Assembly (NCBI RefSeq): GCF_014193695.1
Contig: NZ_JACHZR010000003.1
Coordinates: 496,001-560,000 of the forward strand
Origin: Rhizobium sp. BK316
GTDB taxonomy: Bacteria > Pseudomonadota > Alphaproteobacteria > Rhizobiales > Rhizobiaceae
Direction: 5' to 3'
DNA: 64,000 nucleotides
The translations under genes were made by a program, and so were the position numbers. Shown here one piece after another: positions 1 through 7,463 of the stretch (position 1 is the stretch's first letter; each line of letters opens with the position of its first letter). The notes under the pieces were generated by a model. It searched no databases, had not been told where the DNA came from, and was given only the letters and a program-made list of their open reading frames with translations.

Positions 1-303
1 CTTTCCGTCGTCAATATCGACATGGAGCCGGGTGACCTGATGATCTTCAATTCGCTGCTGGCCCACGGCGTTCGCCCGAACCATTCGGATAACCGGGTGC
101 GCATGGCGCAATATATCTCCATGCATCCGGCCGAATACGACAATGCGGAGGAGCGTGAGGAACGGATCCGCCTGTGGCGGGAACTCGACCATCCCAAGCG
201 CGATGCCTTCCCGGGCGATCCGCGCGAATGGGAAAAGCACAATGCCAAGACCGCCGAGCTGACGCCGCTCGGCCGCAAGCTGCTCGGCCTCGACCGCTGG
301 TAA
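1..303 (+). CDS. Phytanoyl-CoA dioxygenase family protein, C-terminal part
   Basis: The reading frame is open from base 1, so the gene begins upstream of the window; about 100 C-terminal residues are visible. The segment GDLMIFNSLLAHGVRPNHS followed by NRVR matches the end of the PhyH double-stranded beta-helix, where the distal iron-ligand histidine (in LAHG) and the 2-oxoglutarate-binding arginine (in NRVR) lie. Members are Fe(II)/2-oxoglutarate oxygenases that hydroxylate small metabolites. The substrate cannot be told from this fragment. The family call is fairly sure; the catalytic HxD motif lies outside the window. Confidence 0.72.
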   Translation, partial: LSVVNIDMEPGDLMIFNSLLAHGVRPNHSDNRVRMAQYISMHPAEYDNAEEREERIRLWRELDHPKRDAFPGDPREWEKHNAKTAELTPLGRKLLGLDRW

Positions 304-524
304 GACGATAGAAAATCACAAGCCGCGGAGGAGAACGCTTCCGCGGCTCTTTCATCATCGGCGATATGATCGCGCGGTCCGGCACGAATCCGCCAATGCT
401 GTCCCTCATCCACACATCTGCGGGTGAAATCCGCCGAGAACGAGGAAGGGACCGCTGACCCCTTGGGATGGCCATTTGCCTACCCTATCTCTTTCGGAGA
501 AATATCAATCCGGAGATGACATCC

Positions 525-923
525 ATGTCAGGCAAGCCGATCAAGATTCCCGGACCGGATCATCCGATCACCGTCGAACACAATTCCTCCCGCGTCGTCG
601 TCAAGCTCGGCGGCCGCGTGATCGCCGATACGCATGATGCGCTGACGCTTCGCGAGGCTTCCTATCCGCCGGTGCAGTATATCCCACGGAAGGACGTGGA
701 TATGTCGCTTCTGGAGCGCACCGACCATGAGAGCCATTGCCCCTATAAGGGAGATGCCTCCTATTACAGCATTCCTGATGGCGGCGAGCGTTCGAAGAAT
801 GCGATCTGGACGTATGAGGCGCCCAATCCCGCCGTTGCCAACATCAAGGGCCACATGGCCTTTTATCCTGATAGGGTCGATTCCATCGAAGAGCTGCCGT
901 CGCCCGAAGCAGGGCAGTTCTAA
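525..923 (+). CDS. DUF427 domain-containing protein
   Basis: 132 aa. The central block with the conserved HCPYKGDASYYS signature and the flanking tryptophan/tyrosine-rich strands identify the DUF427 fold, a small beta-barrel protein of unknown biochemical role. An upstream in-frame ATG at 468 exists, but GGAG at 512-515 places the start at 525 (MSGKPIKIPG). An intermediate ATG at 516 is too close to that site. No signal peptide is present, so it is probably cytoplasmic. The gene stands alone, with about 220 bases before it in which I see no gene. Confidence 0.85.
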   Translation: MSGKPIKIPGPDHPITVEHNSSRVVVKLGGRVIADTHDALTLREASYPPVQYIPRKDVDMSLLERTDHESHCPYKGDASYYSIPDGGERSKNAIWTYEAPNPAVANIKGHMAFYPDRVDSIEELPSPEAGQF

Positions 924-1017
924 GGGATAACTTGACTTCCACCTTCTGATCTATCGCATCGGGAAAAATGATGCTGGACGCATAAGCGTATTGGGTTAAT
1001 ATGAATCCTCCTCAGGT

Positions 1018-1050
1018 TGCAGTATTCTCGTCGCGCGCGAGGATACTGCA
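1018..1050 (+). promoter_or_regulatory. Strong RNA hairpin or operator ahead of the unknown gene at 1064
   Basis: Bases 1018-1030 pair with 1038-1050, forming a 13-bp stem with one T-G wobble around a 7-base loop (TCGCGCG). It ends 13 bases before the ATG at 1064 and directly precedes the GGGGA ribosome-binding stretch. As RNA it could regulate translation; as DNA it could be a dyad operator. Confidence 0.5.
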
Positions 1051-1063
1051 GGCCGGGGACCTC

Positions 1064-1690
1064 ATGAAACTGGATCAGGTGGAGCTTCGCTCCGAAGTAT
1101 TGGATATCCGTATCGTGGAGGGCCTCGGCGATGGTTCTTTCAATCTTGAATTCGATGTCTTTCGCAGCGACGGATACGTTCTGATCCTCCTGGAAATACT
1201 GGCGGGCAGAGGCGATTTCCTTGTTCAGGGTTTCGATGAGGAAAATAGTGCCGCCTCTTCACTCCGGGGCCGGCAAAGGGTCTACATCGTAAGACCTGTT
1301 GAAGCTGATCGAAGGATTGCTGTCGGCATGTTCGCGGCCATCAACAGCAAGGTCCGGGCGACGATCGCCTGCTTCAAGCGGAAGATCGTCAATATATCAG
1401 GGGAATTGTCCTGTCCGCTGTGCCGGGCGCTCTCCAAAGTGCTCGTTGCTTCGGCACTTGCCTGGATGGGTATTCCTTCTCCGGACATTCAGGATGCGGC
1501 TGAGATTTCCACCACTCCCTCTGTCGAGCAGATGAGGAAGCTTCTAAGCGGCACGGCGACCATAGGCAGTTCGCAGAACGAACTGCTCGCTCTTGTCGGC
1601 CCGGATTTGCGTTCGGCAATCCTCGATGTCATGGAGGAGACCATTTGGCTGCTCAACATGCGCGACCAGTTCTATACCGCCGCGTGCTAG
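1064..1690 (+). CDS. Hypothetical protein
   Basis: 208 aa from the ATG at 1064; an in-frame ATG at 1001 would add 21 residues but has no ribosome-binding site and would put a 13-bp hairpin inside the coding region. The protein is mixed alpha/beta in the first half and mainly helical in the second. It has two CPLC-like cysteines near residue 117 and no signal peptide. I recognise no family. The stop at 1688-1690 lies only about 20 bases before the broken MFS transporter remnant, so this gene may have replaced the 5' part of that transporter. Confidence 0.55.
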   Translation: MKLDQVELRSEVLDIRIVEGLGDGSFNLEFDVFRSDGYVLILLEILAGRGDFLVQGFDEENSAASSLRGRQRVYIVRPVEADRRIAVGMFAAINSKVRATIACFKRKIVNISGELSCPLCRALSKVLVASALAWMGIPSPDIQDAAEISTTPSVEQMRKLLSGTATIGSSQNELLALVGPDLRSAILDVMEETIWLLNMRDQFYTAAC

Positions 1691-1709
1691 ATCGTCGGGC
1701 TGCTGTCAG

Positions 1710-1957
1710 CTTTTGACGCCGGATGACATGCGCGGGTGCGTCAATGCCGTCAATTTGCTCTTCATCGGCACTTCAAACCAGCTCGGCGAGTTCGAATCCG
1801 GCATGCTTGCCGGTGTGGTCGGTCCGGTTGCCGCCGGCATTGTCGGCGGGTCGGTACGATCGCCGTCGTGCTTTTGTGGACGCGGTTTTTCCCCGATCTC
1901 CTCAAGGTGAAGACCTTCAGGGCTGATGGGCTCTCATCTCCTTGCCGCGGGCGTTAA
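1710..1957 (+). pseudogene. Remnant of an MFS exporter (EntS-like), C-terminal end, frameshifted
   Basis: Frame 3 from 1710 reads LTPDDMRG, VNAVNLLFIGTSNQLGEFES and GVVGPVAAGIVGG, the typical late segment of EntS-type major facilitator exporters. Near 1850-1855 the match jumps to another frame (VGTIAVVLLWTRFFPDLLKVK) and runs to the stop at 1955-1957, so at least one indel separates the halves. About 80 residues of a roughly 420-residue transporter remain and the whole N-terminal part is missing. The match is from family knowledge; the frame jump is visible directly. Confidence 0.7.
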
Positions 1958-1990
1958 TTGACGCGGCAATGTCGGATGTGACCGGCGTCG

Positions 1991-2007
1991 AACGTCCTTC
2001 GGACGTT
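1991..2007 (+). repeat. Perfect 7-bp inverted repeat before the DUF1428 gene
   Basis: AACGTCC, TTC, GGACGTT forms a short perfect hairpin 21 bases before the ATG at 2028 and directly upstream of the AGAGGAG ribosome-binding site. It could be an operator or a 5' mRNA hairpin. No T-run follows. Confidence 0.4.
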
Positions 2008-2027
2008 AACGCAAGAGGAGAAATGCA

Positions 2028-2381
2028 ATGTCTTATGTTGATGGTTTCATCGTCGCCGTTCCCCGCGAGAATGTCGATGCCTACAAGGAATTCTCCGCCT
2101 ATGCCGGGTCGATCTGGAAGGAATATGGCGCGCTCGAATATGTCGAGTGCCTCGGCAACGACGTGCCTTACGGCGAACTGACCTCATTTCCACGCGCTGT
2201 CATGGCCAGGGATGACGAGGTGGTGGTCTTTTCGTGGATCCTCTACAAATCCAAGCAGCATCGCGACGAGATCAATACCAAGGTCATGGCCGATCCGCGC
2301 CTTTCCAGCGACAAATGGAAGATGCCATTTGACGGCAAGCGCATGATCTACGGCGGTTTCGAGGAACTGCTGCGGCTCTAG
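2028..2381 (+). CDS. DUF1428 family protein (YbaA-like)
   Basis: 117 aa, the usual length of the family. The start MSYVDGFIVAVPRENVDAYK and the motif MPFDGKRMIYGGFEEL are hallmarks of DUF1428, a ferredoxin-like alpha/beta barrel resembling E. coli YbaA, with no established function. AAGAGGAG at about 2012-2019 supports the ATG. It is followed after about 70 bases by the YjbQ gene in the same direction, so the two may be cotranscribed. Confidence 0.88.
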   Translation: MSYVDGFIVAVPRENVDAYKEFSAYAGSIWKEYGALEYVECLGNDVPYGELTSFPRAVMARDDEVVVFSWILYKSKQHRDEINTKVMADPRLSSDKWKMPFDGKRMIYGGFEELLRL

Positions 2382-2454
2382 TTTTGGCTCGTTTCCATTG
2401 ACTTCACAGGCAAGGCGCGCCACCTCGCAGGGACAATTTGCGACGGAGTCCGCC

Positions 2455-2877
2455 TTGCCCCAGACAACAGTAACACTTTCCACCCGCGGCCAGGGCCTCT
2501 ACGAATTCACCGATCAGGCCAATGCTTTCGTGCGCCAGTCCGGCATCGAGGAGGGGTTGCTGACGGTCTTCGTGCGTCATACTTCCTGCTCGCTGCTCAT
2601 CCAGGAAAATGCCGATCCCGATGTGAAGACGGATCTCAATAGCTTTTTTCGCCGCCTTGTGCCGCCGTCTTCCGACCCGTCCATGCGCTGGGTCGTTCAT
2701 ACGGCGGAGGGGCCGGACGACATGCCTGCCCACATCAGGGCGGCGCTGACGCAGGTTTCGATCGGCATTCCCATCAGCCATGGCCGGCTGGTGCTCGGCA
2801 CTTGGCAGGGCATCTATCTCTTCGAACACCGTGACCGCCCGCACCGGCGCGACGTGGTCCTGCATCTAAGCCCATGA
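2455..2877 (+). CDS. YjbQ/UPF0047 family protein
   Basis: 140 aa from a TTG start at 2455 that has GGAG at 2445-2448; an upstream TTG at 2398 is in frame but has no ribosome-binding site. The family signature is clear: VFVRHTSCSLLIQENADPDV in the middle and LGTWQGIYLFEHRDRP at the end, with conserved histidines that bind metal. E. coli YjbQ has weak thiamine-phosphate synthase activity in vitro, but the physiological role of the family is not settled. It is cytoplasmic, with no signal peptide. Confidence 0.88.
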   Translation: MPQTTVTLSTRGQGLYEFTDQANAFVRQSGIEEGLLTVFVRHTSCSLLIQENADPDVKTDLNSFFRRLVPPSSDPSMRWVVHTAEGPDDMPAHIRAALTQVSIGIPISHGRLVLGTWQGIYLFEHRDRPHRRDVVLHLSP

Positions 2878-2891
2878 TCTCATTAACAGTT

Positions 2892-2940
2892 CTGAATGCC
2901 AACTGAATGGGCGGTTCGAACGGCATTCAGCTTCACGCGT
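2892..2940 (+). repeat. 9-bp inverted repeat between yjbQ-like gene and small secreted gene
   Basis: CTGAATGCC at 2892-2900 and GGCATTCAG at 2932-2940 are perfect reverse complements, and CTGAATG recurs at 2903-2909. No T-run follows, so it is not an ordinary terminator. It may be a regulatory site or an mRNA-stabilising stem. Confidence 0.35.
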
Positions 2941-2999
2941 TTAGTCTCGAGACAATCCCAAACGGGAGATCGATGAAACACCACGAGGAGACAACCCCA

Positions 3000-3305
3000 A
3001 TGTCGCATTTCCTTGCCAAGGCTTCACTTGCCGCACTGCTCGCTCTGTGCTCCATCCCGCTTGCGGGTTCTGCCGCTTTCGCCGCGCCGCAGACGGATTT
3101 CGTCGTCAAGGCGCAGTACTACCGTCCGCCGGTTCGCGGCTGCTCGCCGATGGAGGCCATCCGCAAGGCCCGCTATTCCGGCCTGCGTAACGTGCGCATT
3201 TCCAACATCACACCGCGCCGGGTCGTCGTTGCCGGCCGGGATCGCCGTGGCTGGGACCGCATGACCTTCGCCAACGTGCGCGGCTGCCCTGTCATGTACC
3301 GCTAA
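3000..3305 (+). CDS. Small secreted protein, paralogue of the next gene
   Basis: 101 aa from the ATG at 3000, chosen because GAGGAG lies at 2986-2991 and a clean Sec signal peptide follows (MSHFLAKASLAALLALC, cleavage near AFA-AP). The mature part is about 70 residues, basic, with two cysteines (GCSPMEA and RGCPVMY) likely to form a disulfide, and the core ITPRRVVVAG. The same core is present in the neighbour starting at 3458, so the two are tandem duplicates that have diverged. Likely periplasmic. I recognise no named family beyond rhizobial hypothetical proteins. Confidence 0.75.
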   Translation: MSHFLAKASLAALLALCSIPLAGSAAFAAPQTDFVVKAQYYRPPVRGCSPMEAIRKARYSGLRNVRISNITPRRVVVAGRDRRGWDRMTFANVRGCPVMYR

Positions 3306-3457
3306 TTCCATCGGCCGGAGCCGGGAAAACCTGCGCTTCGGCCATTTTGCCTTGACCGCGACACTTTAGACCGTCTTCTCTCGGGACTGTATGTAAGTGA
3401 TTCCGAAGCAGGCTTCGGCAATTGCCTGTGCGGCTACTAACTACGAGGATCTTTTTC

Positions 3458-3859
3458 ATGATGCAGTTTCTGGTGAAGGCGGGGCTTGCGGCTCTTCTTT
3501 CCGCTGCTGCGCTGGCTGGCACCGTTGTGCCGGCTTCCGCACAGGTGAATATCATTATCGGCGAACCGGACCGTGGTCCGCCGCCGCCGGATTGGCGCCG
3601 CCCGCCGCCACCGCCGCCGGGATACGGCCGTCCGCCTATGCCTCCGCCGGGTTATGGTCGCCCGCCAGGTTACGGTCGTCCACCGCGTGGCGTCTGCGAT
3701 CCGCGCATGGCGGAAAACATCGCCGAGGATTACGGCCTGCGCCGTACGCGTGTCGTCGATGTCACGCCACGCCGTGTCGTCGTGCAGGGCTGGAGCCGTC
3801 GCGGCCCCAACCAGATGACCTTTGGCAACGTTCGCGGTTGCCCGCTCCTGCGCCGCTGA
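3458..3859 (+). CDS. Small secreted protein with proline/glycine-rich PGYGRPP repeats
   Basis: 133 aa. The start at 3458 (MMQFLVKAGLAALLSAAALAG) follows an ACGAGGA site; an upstream TTG at 3422 is in frame but unsupported. A signal peptide with cleavage near ASA-QV is followed by a low-complexity linker of PPPGYGRPP-type repeats (about residues 38-78). The C-terminal cysteine-bracketed domain is shared with the preceding gene (VCDPRMAE, VTPRRVVVQG, VRGCPLLRR). The pair probably arose by duplication, this copy gaining the proline-rich linker. Export to the periplasm or cell surface is likely; the function is unknown. Confidence 0.75.
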   Translation: MMQFLVKAGLAALLSAAALAGTVVPASAQVNIIIGEPDRGPPPPDWRRPPPPPPGYGRPPMPPPGYGRPPGYGRPPRGVCDPRMAENIAEDYGLRRTRVVDVTPRRVVVQGWSRRGPNQMTFGNVRGCPLLRR

Positions 3860-3883
3860 TATCGGCGTACGATCTTCACCAAG

Positions 3884-3919
3884 AAAACCGCCCCTGCTGT
3901 CTGCAAGGGCGGTTTTTTT
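3884..3919 (+). terminator. Rho-independent terminator
   Basis: AAACCGCCC, then CTGC, pairs with GCAAGGGCGGTTT (one mismatch) and runs into seven T residues. It lies 25 bases after the stop of the proline-rich secreted protein and about 50 bases before the stop of the convergent SIMPL gene. Confidence 0.85.
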
Positions 3920-3967
3920 GAGTGGCGTTTAAGCGCGGGGCAGGGCGCCGAAGTGCCCAGACTGTTT

Positions 3968-4711
3968 TTACTGCTTGATCGCAAACGTCACGTTGACGGT
4001 GACATTGTAGCTGTTTTCGCCGCCCTGAACCGGAACAGCAGCGACATCGGAGGCTTCCTTCATCATCGCTGCCCGATAGATCGGCTGCGGCATCGGACGG
4101 ACGACATTCTCGCTGATCTCGATGATGCGGCCGACCTCGACGCCGGCGGCTTGGCTCAGCGTCTTGGCTTTCTTGATCGCGTTGGCGACGGCGTTCTTGC
4201 GGGCCTCCTCGAGGGCTGCTTCCGGCTTGTCGTTGGTGAACTGGATATCGCCGCCCTGATTGATGCCGAGCGTGACGGACTGGTCGATGATCTCGCCCAG
4301 CTTGGAAAGGTCACGGACGCGCACGGTGACCGAATTGCTGGTCTGGTAGCCGATCAGCTGCGGCGGCTGCGGCTGGTTATCGACCGGCTGCGGGTAATTG
4401 TACTGCGGCTGGATCGAAAAGCCCGAGGTCTGCAGGTCGCGCTCGGCAATGCCGCTCTTCTTCAGCGCAGCCAGCACCTCCTTCATGGCCTTGTTGTTCT
4501 CGTCTAGCGCTTCGCGGGCGGTCTTTGCCTGCTTGACCACGGCGAGATTGACGACGGCCATATCGGGAGCCAATGCCGATTCGCCTTCTGCGGATACGTT
4601 GATGACCGCTTCGCGCGGCTGATTCTCTTCCGCCAGAAGCGGAGCGGATGCCGCGAGCGGCAGGCTCAGAAAGGCTGTCAGAAGGGCAGTCTTGGTGTAG
4701 TTCGGCGCCAT
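3968..4711 (-). CDS. SIMPL (DUF541) domain periplasmic protein
   Basis: 247 aa. The N-terminus is a Sec signal peptide (TALLTAFLSLPLAASAPLLA). The rest matches the SIMPL/DUF541 family: INVSAEGESALAPDMAVVNLAVV at the start, the central LQTSGFSIQPQYNY block, the VRVRDLSKLGEIID stretch, and NAIKKAKTLSQAAGV near the end. E. coli YggE is the best-known relative and is linked to protection from oxidative stress; the mechanism is unknown. Length is typical. It is transcribed convergently with the secreted pair. Confidence 0.88.
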   Translation of the reverse strand: MAPNYTKTALLTAFLSLPLAASAPLLAEENQPREAVINVSAEGESALAPDMAVVNLAVVKQAKTAREALDENNKAMKEVLAALKKSGIAERDLQTSGFSIQPQYNYPQPVDNQPQPPQLIGYQTSNSVTVRVRDLSKLGEIIDQSVTLGINQGGDIQFTNDKPEAALEEARKNAVANAIKKAKTLSQAAGVEVGRIIEISENVVRPMPQPIYRAAMMKEASDVAAVPVQGGENSYNVTVNVTFAIKQ

Positions 4712-4941
4712 GTTTGTTCCTCGGCTGTTTGCGTCCCTGCGAGCTTTGTGTCTGCGGATTGTGAAGCTATTGCGGCAATAGCGCGCATGAGAATTTCCCT
4801 ACTATAAATAATGGGTTCGACCAAAGGGTGTGGGGGAAGAAACAACGCATGGTAGATGGTGGCGGCATATGGCAGTTGCCCGCGATTAAGCATCACCTTA
4901 TAAAGAAGTGCATTTCCATCTCATACTGAAGTTCCGCCTTT

Positions 4942-5679
4942 ATGAAACTTGGTGCCTATGTCATCAACCTGAATCGCTCCATCGTCCGGTGGGAACAGCT
5001 TTCGCGAAAAGCCAATTCGCTGGAGCTCGATATCATCAGGATATCCGGCGTGGACGGTTCGCAGATCCAGCCGCACGACAAGGCGGATATCAACCAGCGG
5101 CAATTTCTTCTTCGCAACGGCAGGAACTATCTGCCGGGCGAGCATGGTTGCCACCGCAGCCATCTCAAGGCGCTTACCGAGTTTCTAAACAGCAGCAATG
5201 ATGCCGCCATCATCATGGAGGACGATGTCGAGCTGCAGGCCGATCTGATGCGGCGCGCGGAGGCGGTGCTTGCCACCGTTCCGAAGGCGGAGCTGGTCAA
5301 GCTTCTCAATCACCAGTCCAATGGATTCAGATACAAGGCGATGACGAAATATCGCGATATCGTCGGCCGCTGCGTTCACGGGCCGCAGGGCTCGGCGGCC
5401 TGCTATCTCGTCACCCGATCCGGCGCGGAGAAGCTGCTGCGAACCATGTCCGTCATGGTCTATCCCTTCGATGTGGCAATAGAACGCGGGTGGTCGACCA
5501 AGGTTAATACCTTTACGCTCAAGGACAATCTGTTAGAGCTAGGGCCGAACAGTCACGAGACGGCGATTGCGACGAAGCTCGACTACAGGCGGCAGAAATT
5601 CACGGGAATACGCCGCTCCGTCACTCATCTGCTTCGCGCCGCCGATTATGCTAGAAGGGTACGGTATTCTCTATGGTAG
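4942..5679 (+). CDS. Glycosyltransferase family 25 (LPS/surface polysaccharide)
   Basis: 245 aa. It begins MKLGAYVINLNRSIVRWEQL, the standard GT25 opening. The motif LPGEHGCHRSHLKAL (around residue 70) and IIMEDDVEL (residues about 91-99), holding the acidic DxD-like nucleotide-sugar and metal-binding residues, identify the family. GT25 members include LpsA/Lgt-type transferases that add sugars to lipopolysaccharide core. The stop overlaps the start of the following O-antigen ligase-like gene by 7 bases, so the two are translationally coupled and probably act on the same glycan at the inner membrane. The exact donor and acceptor cannot be read from sequence. Confidence 0.87.
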   Translation: MKLGAYVINLNRSIVRWEQLSRKANSLELDIIRISGVDGSQIQPHDKADINQRQFLLRNGRNYLPGEHGCHRSHLKALTEFLNSSNDAAIIMEDDVELQADLMRRAEAVLATVPKAELVKLLNHQSNGFRYKAMTKYRDIVGRCVHGPQGSAACYLVTRSGAEKLLRTMSVMVYPFDVAIERGWSTKVNTFTLKDNLLELGPNSHETAIATKLDYRRQKFTGIRRSVTHLLRAADYARRVRYSLW

Positions 5680-7016
5680 CGAGCGAAGAGCCGATTGCCA
5701 CGCCTTCCCACCTCAAGCCCGTCCTTGTCATCCTGTGGCTGCTGTTGATTTCGGCTCCCATTGTGGAAAGCGATACCTATCGCTATGCGGCACTGCTGCT
5801 GATCGGGACGACCTACGCCTATTTCAAGCCGAATTTTCGCCTGTTGAAGGGTGACTGGCTGGCGAATGCCTGTCTTGCCTGGGGTGCCTATGCGCTGCTG
5901 CGCTTCCTCTTCGGCCTGATCGTCGACGGCGAGAAGGGTGCGTCCGATTGGCTCTACGCCTTTCCGCTGTTTTTCCCGGCTGTCGGCATCGCGCTCTTTT
6001 CCAGCCGGAAACATGTCGAAACGGTCTTTGCGATCTATTTCCCGGTGGCACTGGCCGCCCTGCTGATCTCTACCGACTACCGGCTGATACTGGAAGGCGA
6101 CGACCGCATTTCGCCACTTTACCACAACAACCTGATCCATGGCGCGATCGGCTGCGGCTTCCTGATGATCGGCGCCTTCTACTGGCTGCTGCATGCCTGG
6201 GAGACCGGCAAACTCGCGCGCCGTTCCGGCAGCTGGATTGTTGCCGTCGCAACGCTCGTCATCGCGCTCTGCCTTTTCAATATTTATGGCTCGAAGGCAA
6301 AAGGCGTCTGGCTGAGTCTCGTCCTCGTCGGGCCTCTCATGCTCGCTTCACTGCTGCTTTATGCAAACAGGCGCCGGGCCGCGCTGGTAGGGGCTGCTGT
6401 CCTCGCTCTCATCGCAGCGGCACTTTTTGTCGGCGGCGATGATATCTGGAGGTTTGCCGGCCCGACCTATGAGGCAACCGCACGGATCGAGACTGAAATC
6501 TCGGCGCATGGCGTATGGAATGCCGTTAGTTCCGCGATCGCGTCGAAAGATACGCCGGAGTCGATGAGCGAGCGGCTGCAGCTCTGGGCGAACGCCTCGG
6601 AAGTGATTGCCCAGGCGCCACTTTTTGGTGCCGGCAACCACTGGCTCACGCTCTGGAGTTCGACCACTTATGCGGGCGTGCCCTATACGCTGCTTCACAA
6701 TGGCTATTTCGAAATGCTCGTCCGCCACGGGCTGTTCGGCATTATCGTTTTCGCCGTTCTGGCGGTCGCCATGTACAGACGCGTCGTGGCCGCGTGGAGG
6801 GAGAAACTGATCAGTCTCAGCGCTTTGCTGGCCTATACCATGATCACACTGTTCTTCCTCGGAACCATTCTGTCCAATTCCAACAATCGGCTGGCAATCG
6901 GCGAATCGTTCTTCTTCGTGTTTTCCGCCGTCGCGTTTGCCTGCGGGATCATGTTGAAGAAGGGGGAGGTCAGGCAGGAGGCCAGCATGGTCGCCGGTGA
7001 TCGGAAGGCTGCCTGA
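5673..7016 (+). CDS. O-antigen ligase/polymerase family membrane protein (Wzy_C)
   Basis: 447 aa with about ten to twelve hydrophobic segments. The large loop between late segments contains WANASEVIAQAPLFGAGNHW followed by TLLHNGYFEMLVRHGLFG, the Wzy_C signature with the conserved histidine of WaaL-type ligases. Such proteins join or polymerise lipid-linked glycans on the periplasmic side of the inner membrane. It overlaps the GT25 gene by 7 bases. A role in LPS or capsule assembly is inferred; ligase and polymerase cannot be told apart from sequence. Confidence 0.85.
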   Translation: MVASEEPIATPSHLKPVLVILWLLLISAPIVESDTYRYAALLLIGTTYAYFKPNFRLLKGDWLANACLAWGAYALLRFLFGLIVDGEKGASDWLYAFPLFFPAVGIALFSSRKHVETVFAIYFPVALAALLISTDYRLILEGDDRISPLYHNNLIHGAIGCGFLMIGAFYWLLHAWETGKLARRSGSWIVAVATLVIALCLFNIYGSKAKGVWLSLVLVGPLMLASLLLYANRRRAALVGAAVLALIAAALFVGGDDIWRFAGPTYEATARIETEISAHGVWNAVSSAIASKDTPESMSERLQLWANASEVIAQAPLFGAGNHWLTLWSSTTYAGVPYTLLHNGYFEMLVRHGLFGIIVFAVLAVAMYRRVVAAWREKLISLSALLAYTMITLFFLGTILSNSNNRLAIGESFFFVFSAVAFACGIMLKKGEVRQEASMVAGDRKAA

Positions 7017-7053
7017 GAGGGCGATGAAAGCCCGACCCAAAAGGGATTGCTGA

Positions 7054-7073
7054 GCGCTCCTGCGTTGGAGCGC
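7054..7073 (+). terminator. Hairpin after the O-antigen ligase gene
   Basis: GCGCTCC and GGAGCGC form a perfect 7-bp stem about 40 bases after the stop. No T-run follows, so termination by this stem alone is doubtful. Confidence 0.35.
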
Positions 7074-7081
7074 CCGCGTTG

Positions 7082-7228
7082 TCAGATACCGAAATCGTCC
7101 AGAAACGAAGGATGGATGGCGGTCTTCCTTGCCTCGCGCGCATCACGATAGCGCTGCTGGGCAGAACCGAAGCCATTAACGATCCGTTGCATGAAGCCGC
7201 TTTTACGGCGTTTAAAAATCAAGTGCAT
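7082..7228 (-). CDS. Small basic protein of 48 aa, DUF1127-like in shape
   Basis: 48 aa starting MHLIFKRRKSGFMQRIVNGF and ending SFLDDFGI. The basic N-terminal half and the terminal (L)xDxGI-type ending resemble the very short DUF1127 proteins common in rhizobia, some of which act as small RNA-binding regulators; the similarity is weak and may be coincidental. A credible sigma-70-type promoter lies just upstream on this strand (7266-7294). The ribosome-binding site (GTGAGC) is poor. Without this gene the region 7017-7463 would be empty. Confidence 0.45.
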   Translation of the reverse strand: MHLIFKRRKSGFMQRIVNGFGSAQQRYRDAREARKTAIHPSFLDDFGI

Positions 7229-7265
7229 AGCAAGCTCACTTTTCTTATTTTTGTTAGCCGGCGAG

Positions 7266-7294
7266 CATATAATTTGTGCGTGATGCTGTAACAA
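7266..7294 (-). promoter_or_regulatory. Sigma-70-type promoter for the small gene at 7082-7228
   Basis: On the minus strand TTGTTA (7294-7289), a 17-base spacer, and TATATG (7271-7266). Predicted transcription would start about 30 bases before the ATG at 7228. The surrounding 7205-7320 stretch is AT-rich compared with its neighbours. Confidence 0.5.
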
Positions 7295-7463
7295 TGGGCA
7301 TTTTGGCATGCCACCTATGCAGAATATGACAGTGATGTGACAGCGGCGCGGCCTCAGGCCGCCCCGCAACAGGCTGAGGACCTTCCTCTCACCGTCGATG
7401 GTATCGGCTATGGCGGTACTGTAAGATGCTGCCGCTGTCGTCCTTTCGGGGGAAGAGACTGGC

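Noticed and set aside
3595..3700. Repeated CCGCC/GGTTATGG units looking like a microsatellite or small CRISPR-like array
   Set aside because: They are in frame and encode PGYGRPP repeats of a secreted protein; units are short, adjacent and have no spacers.
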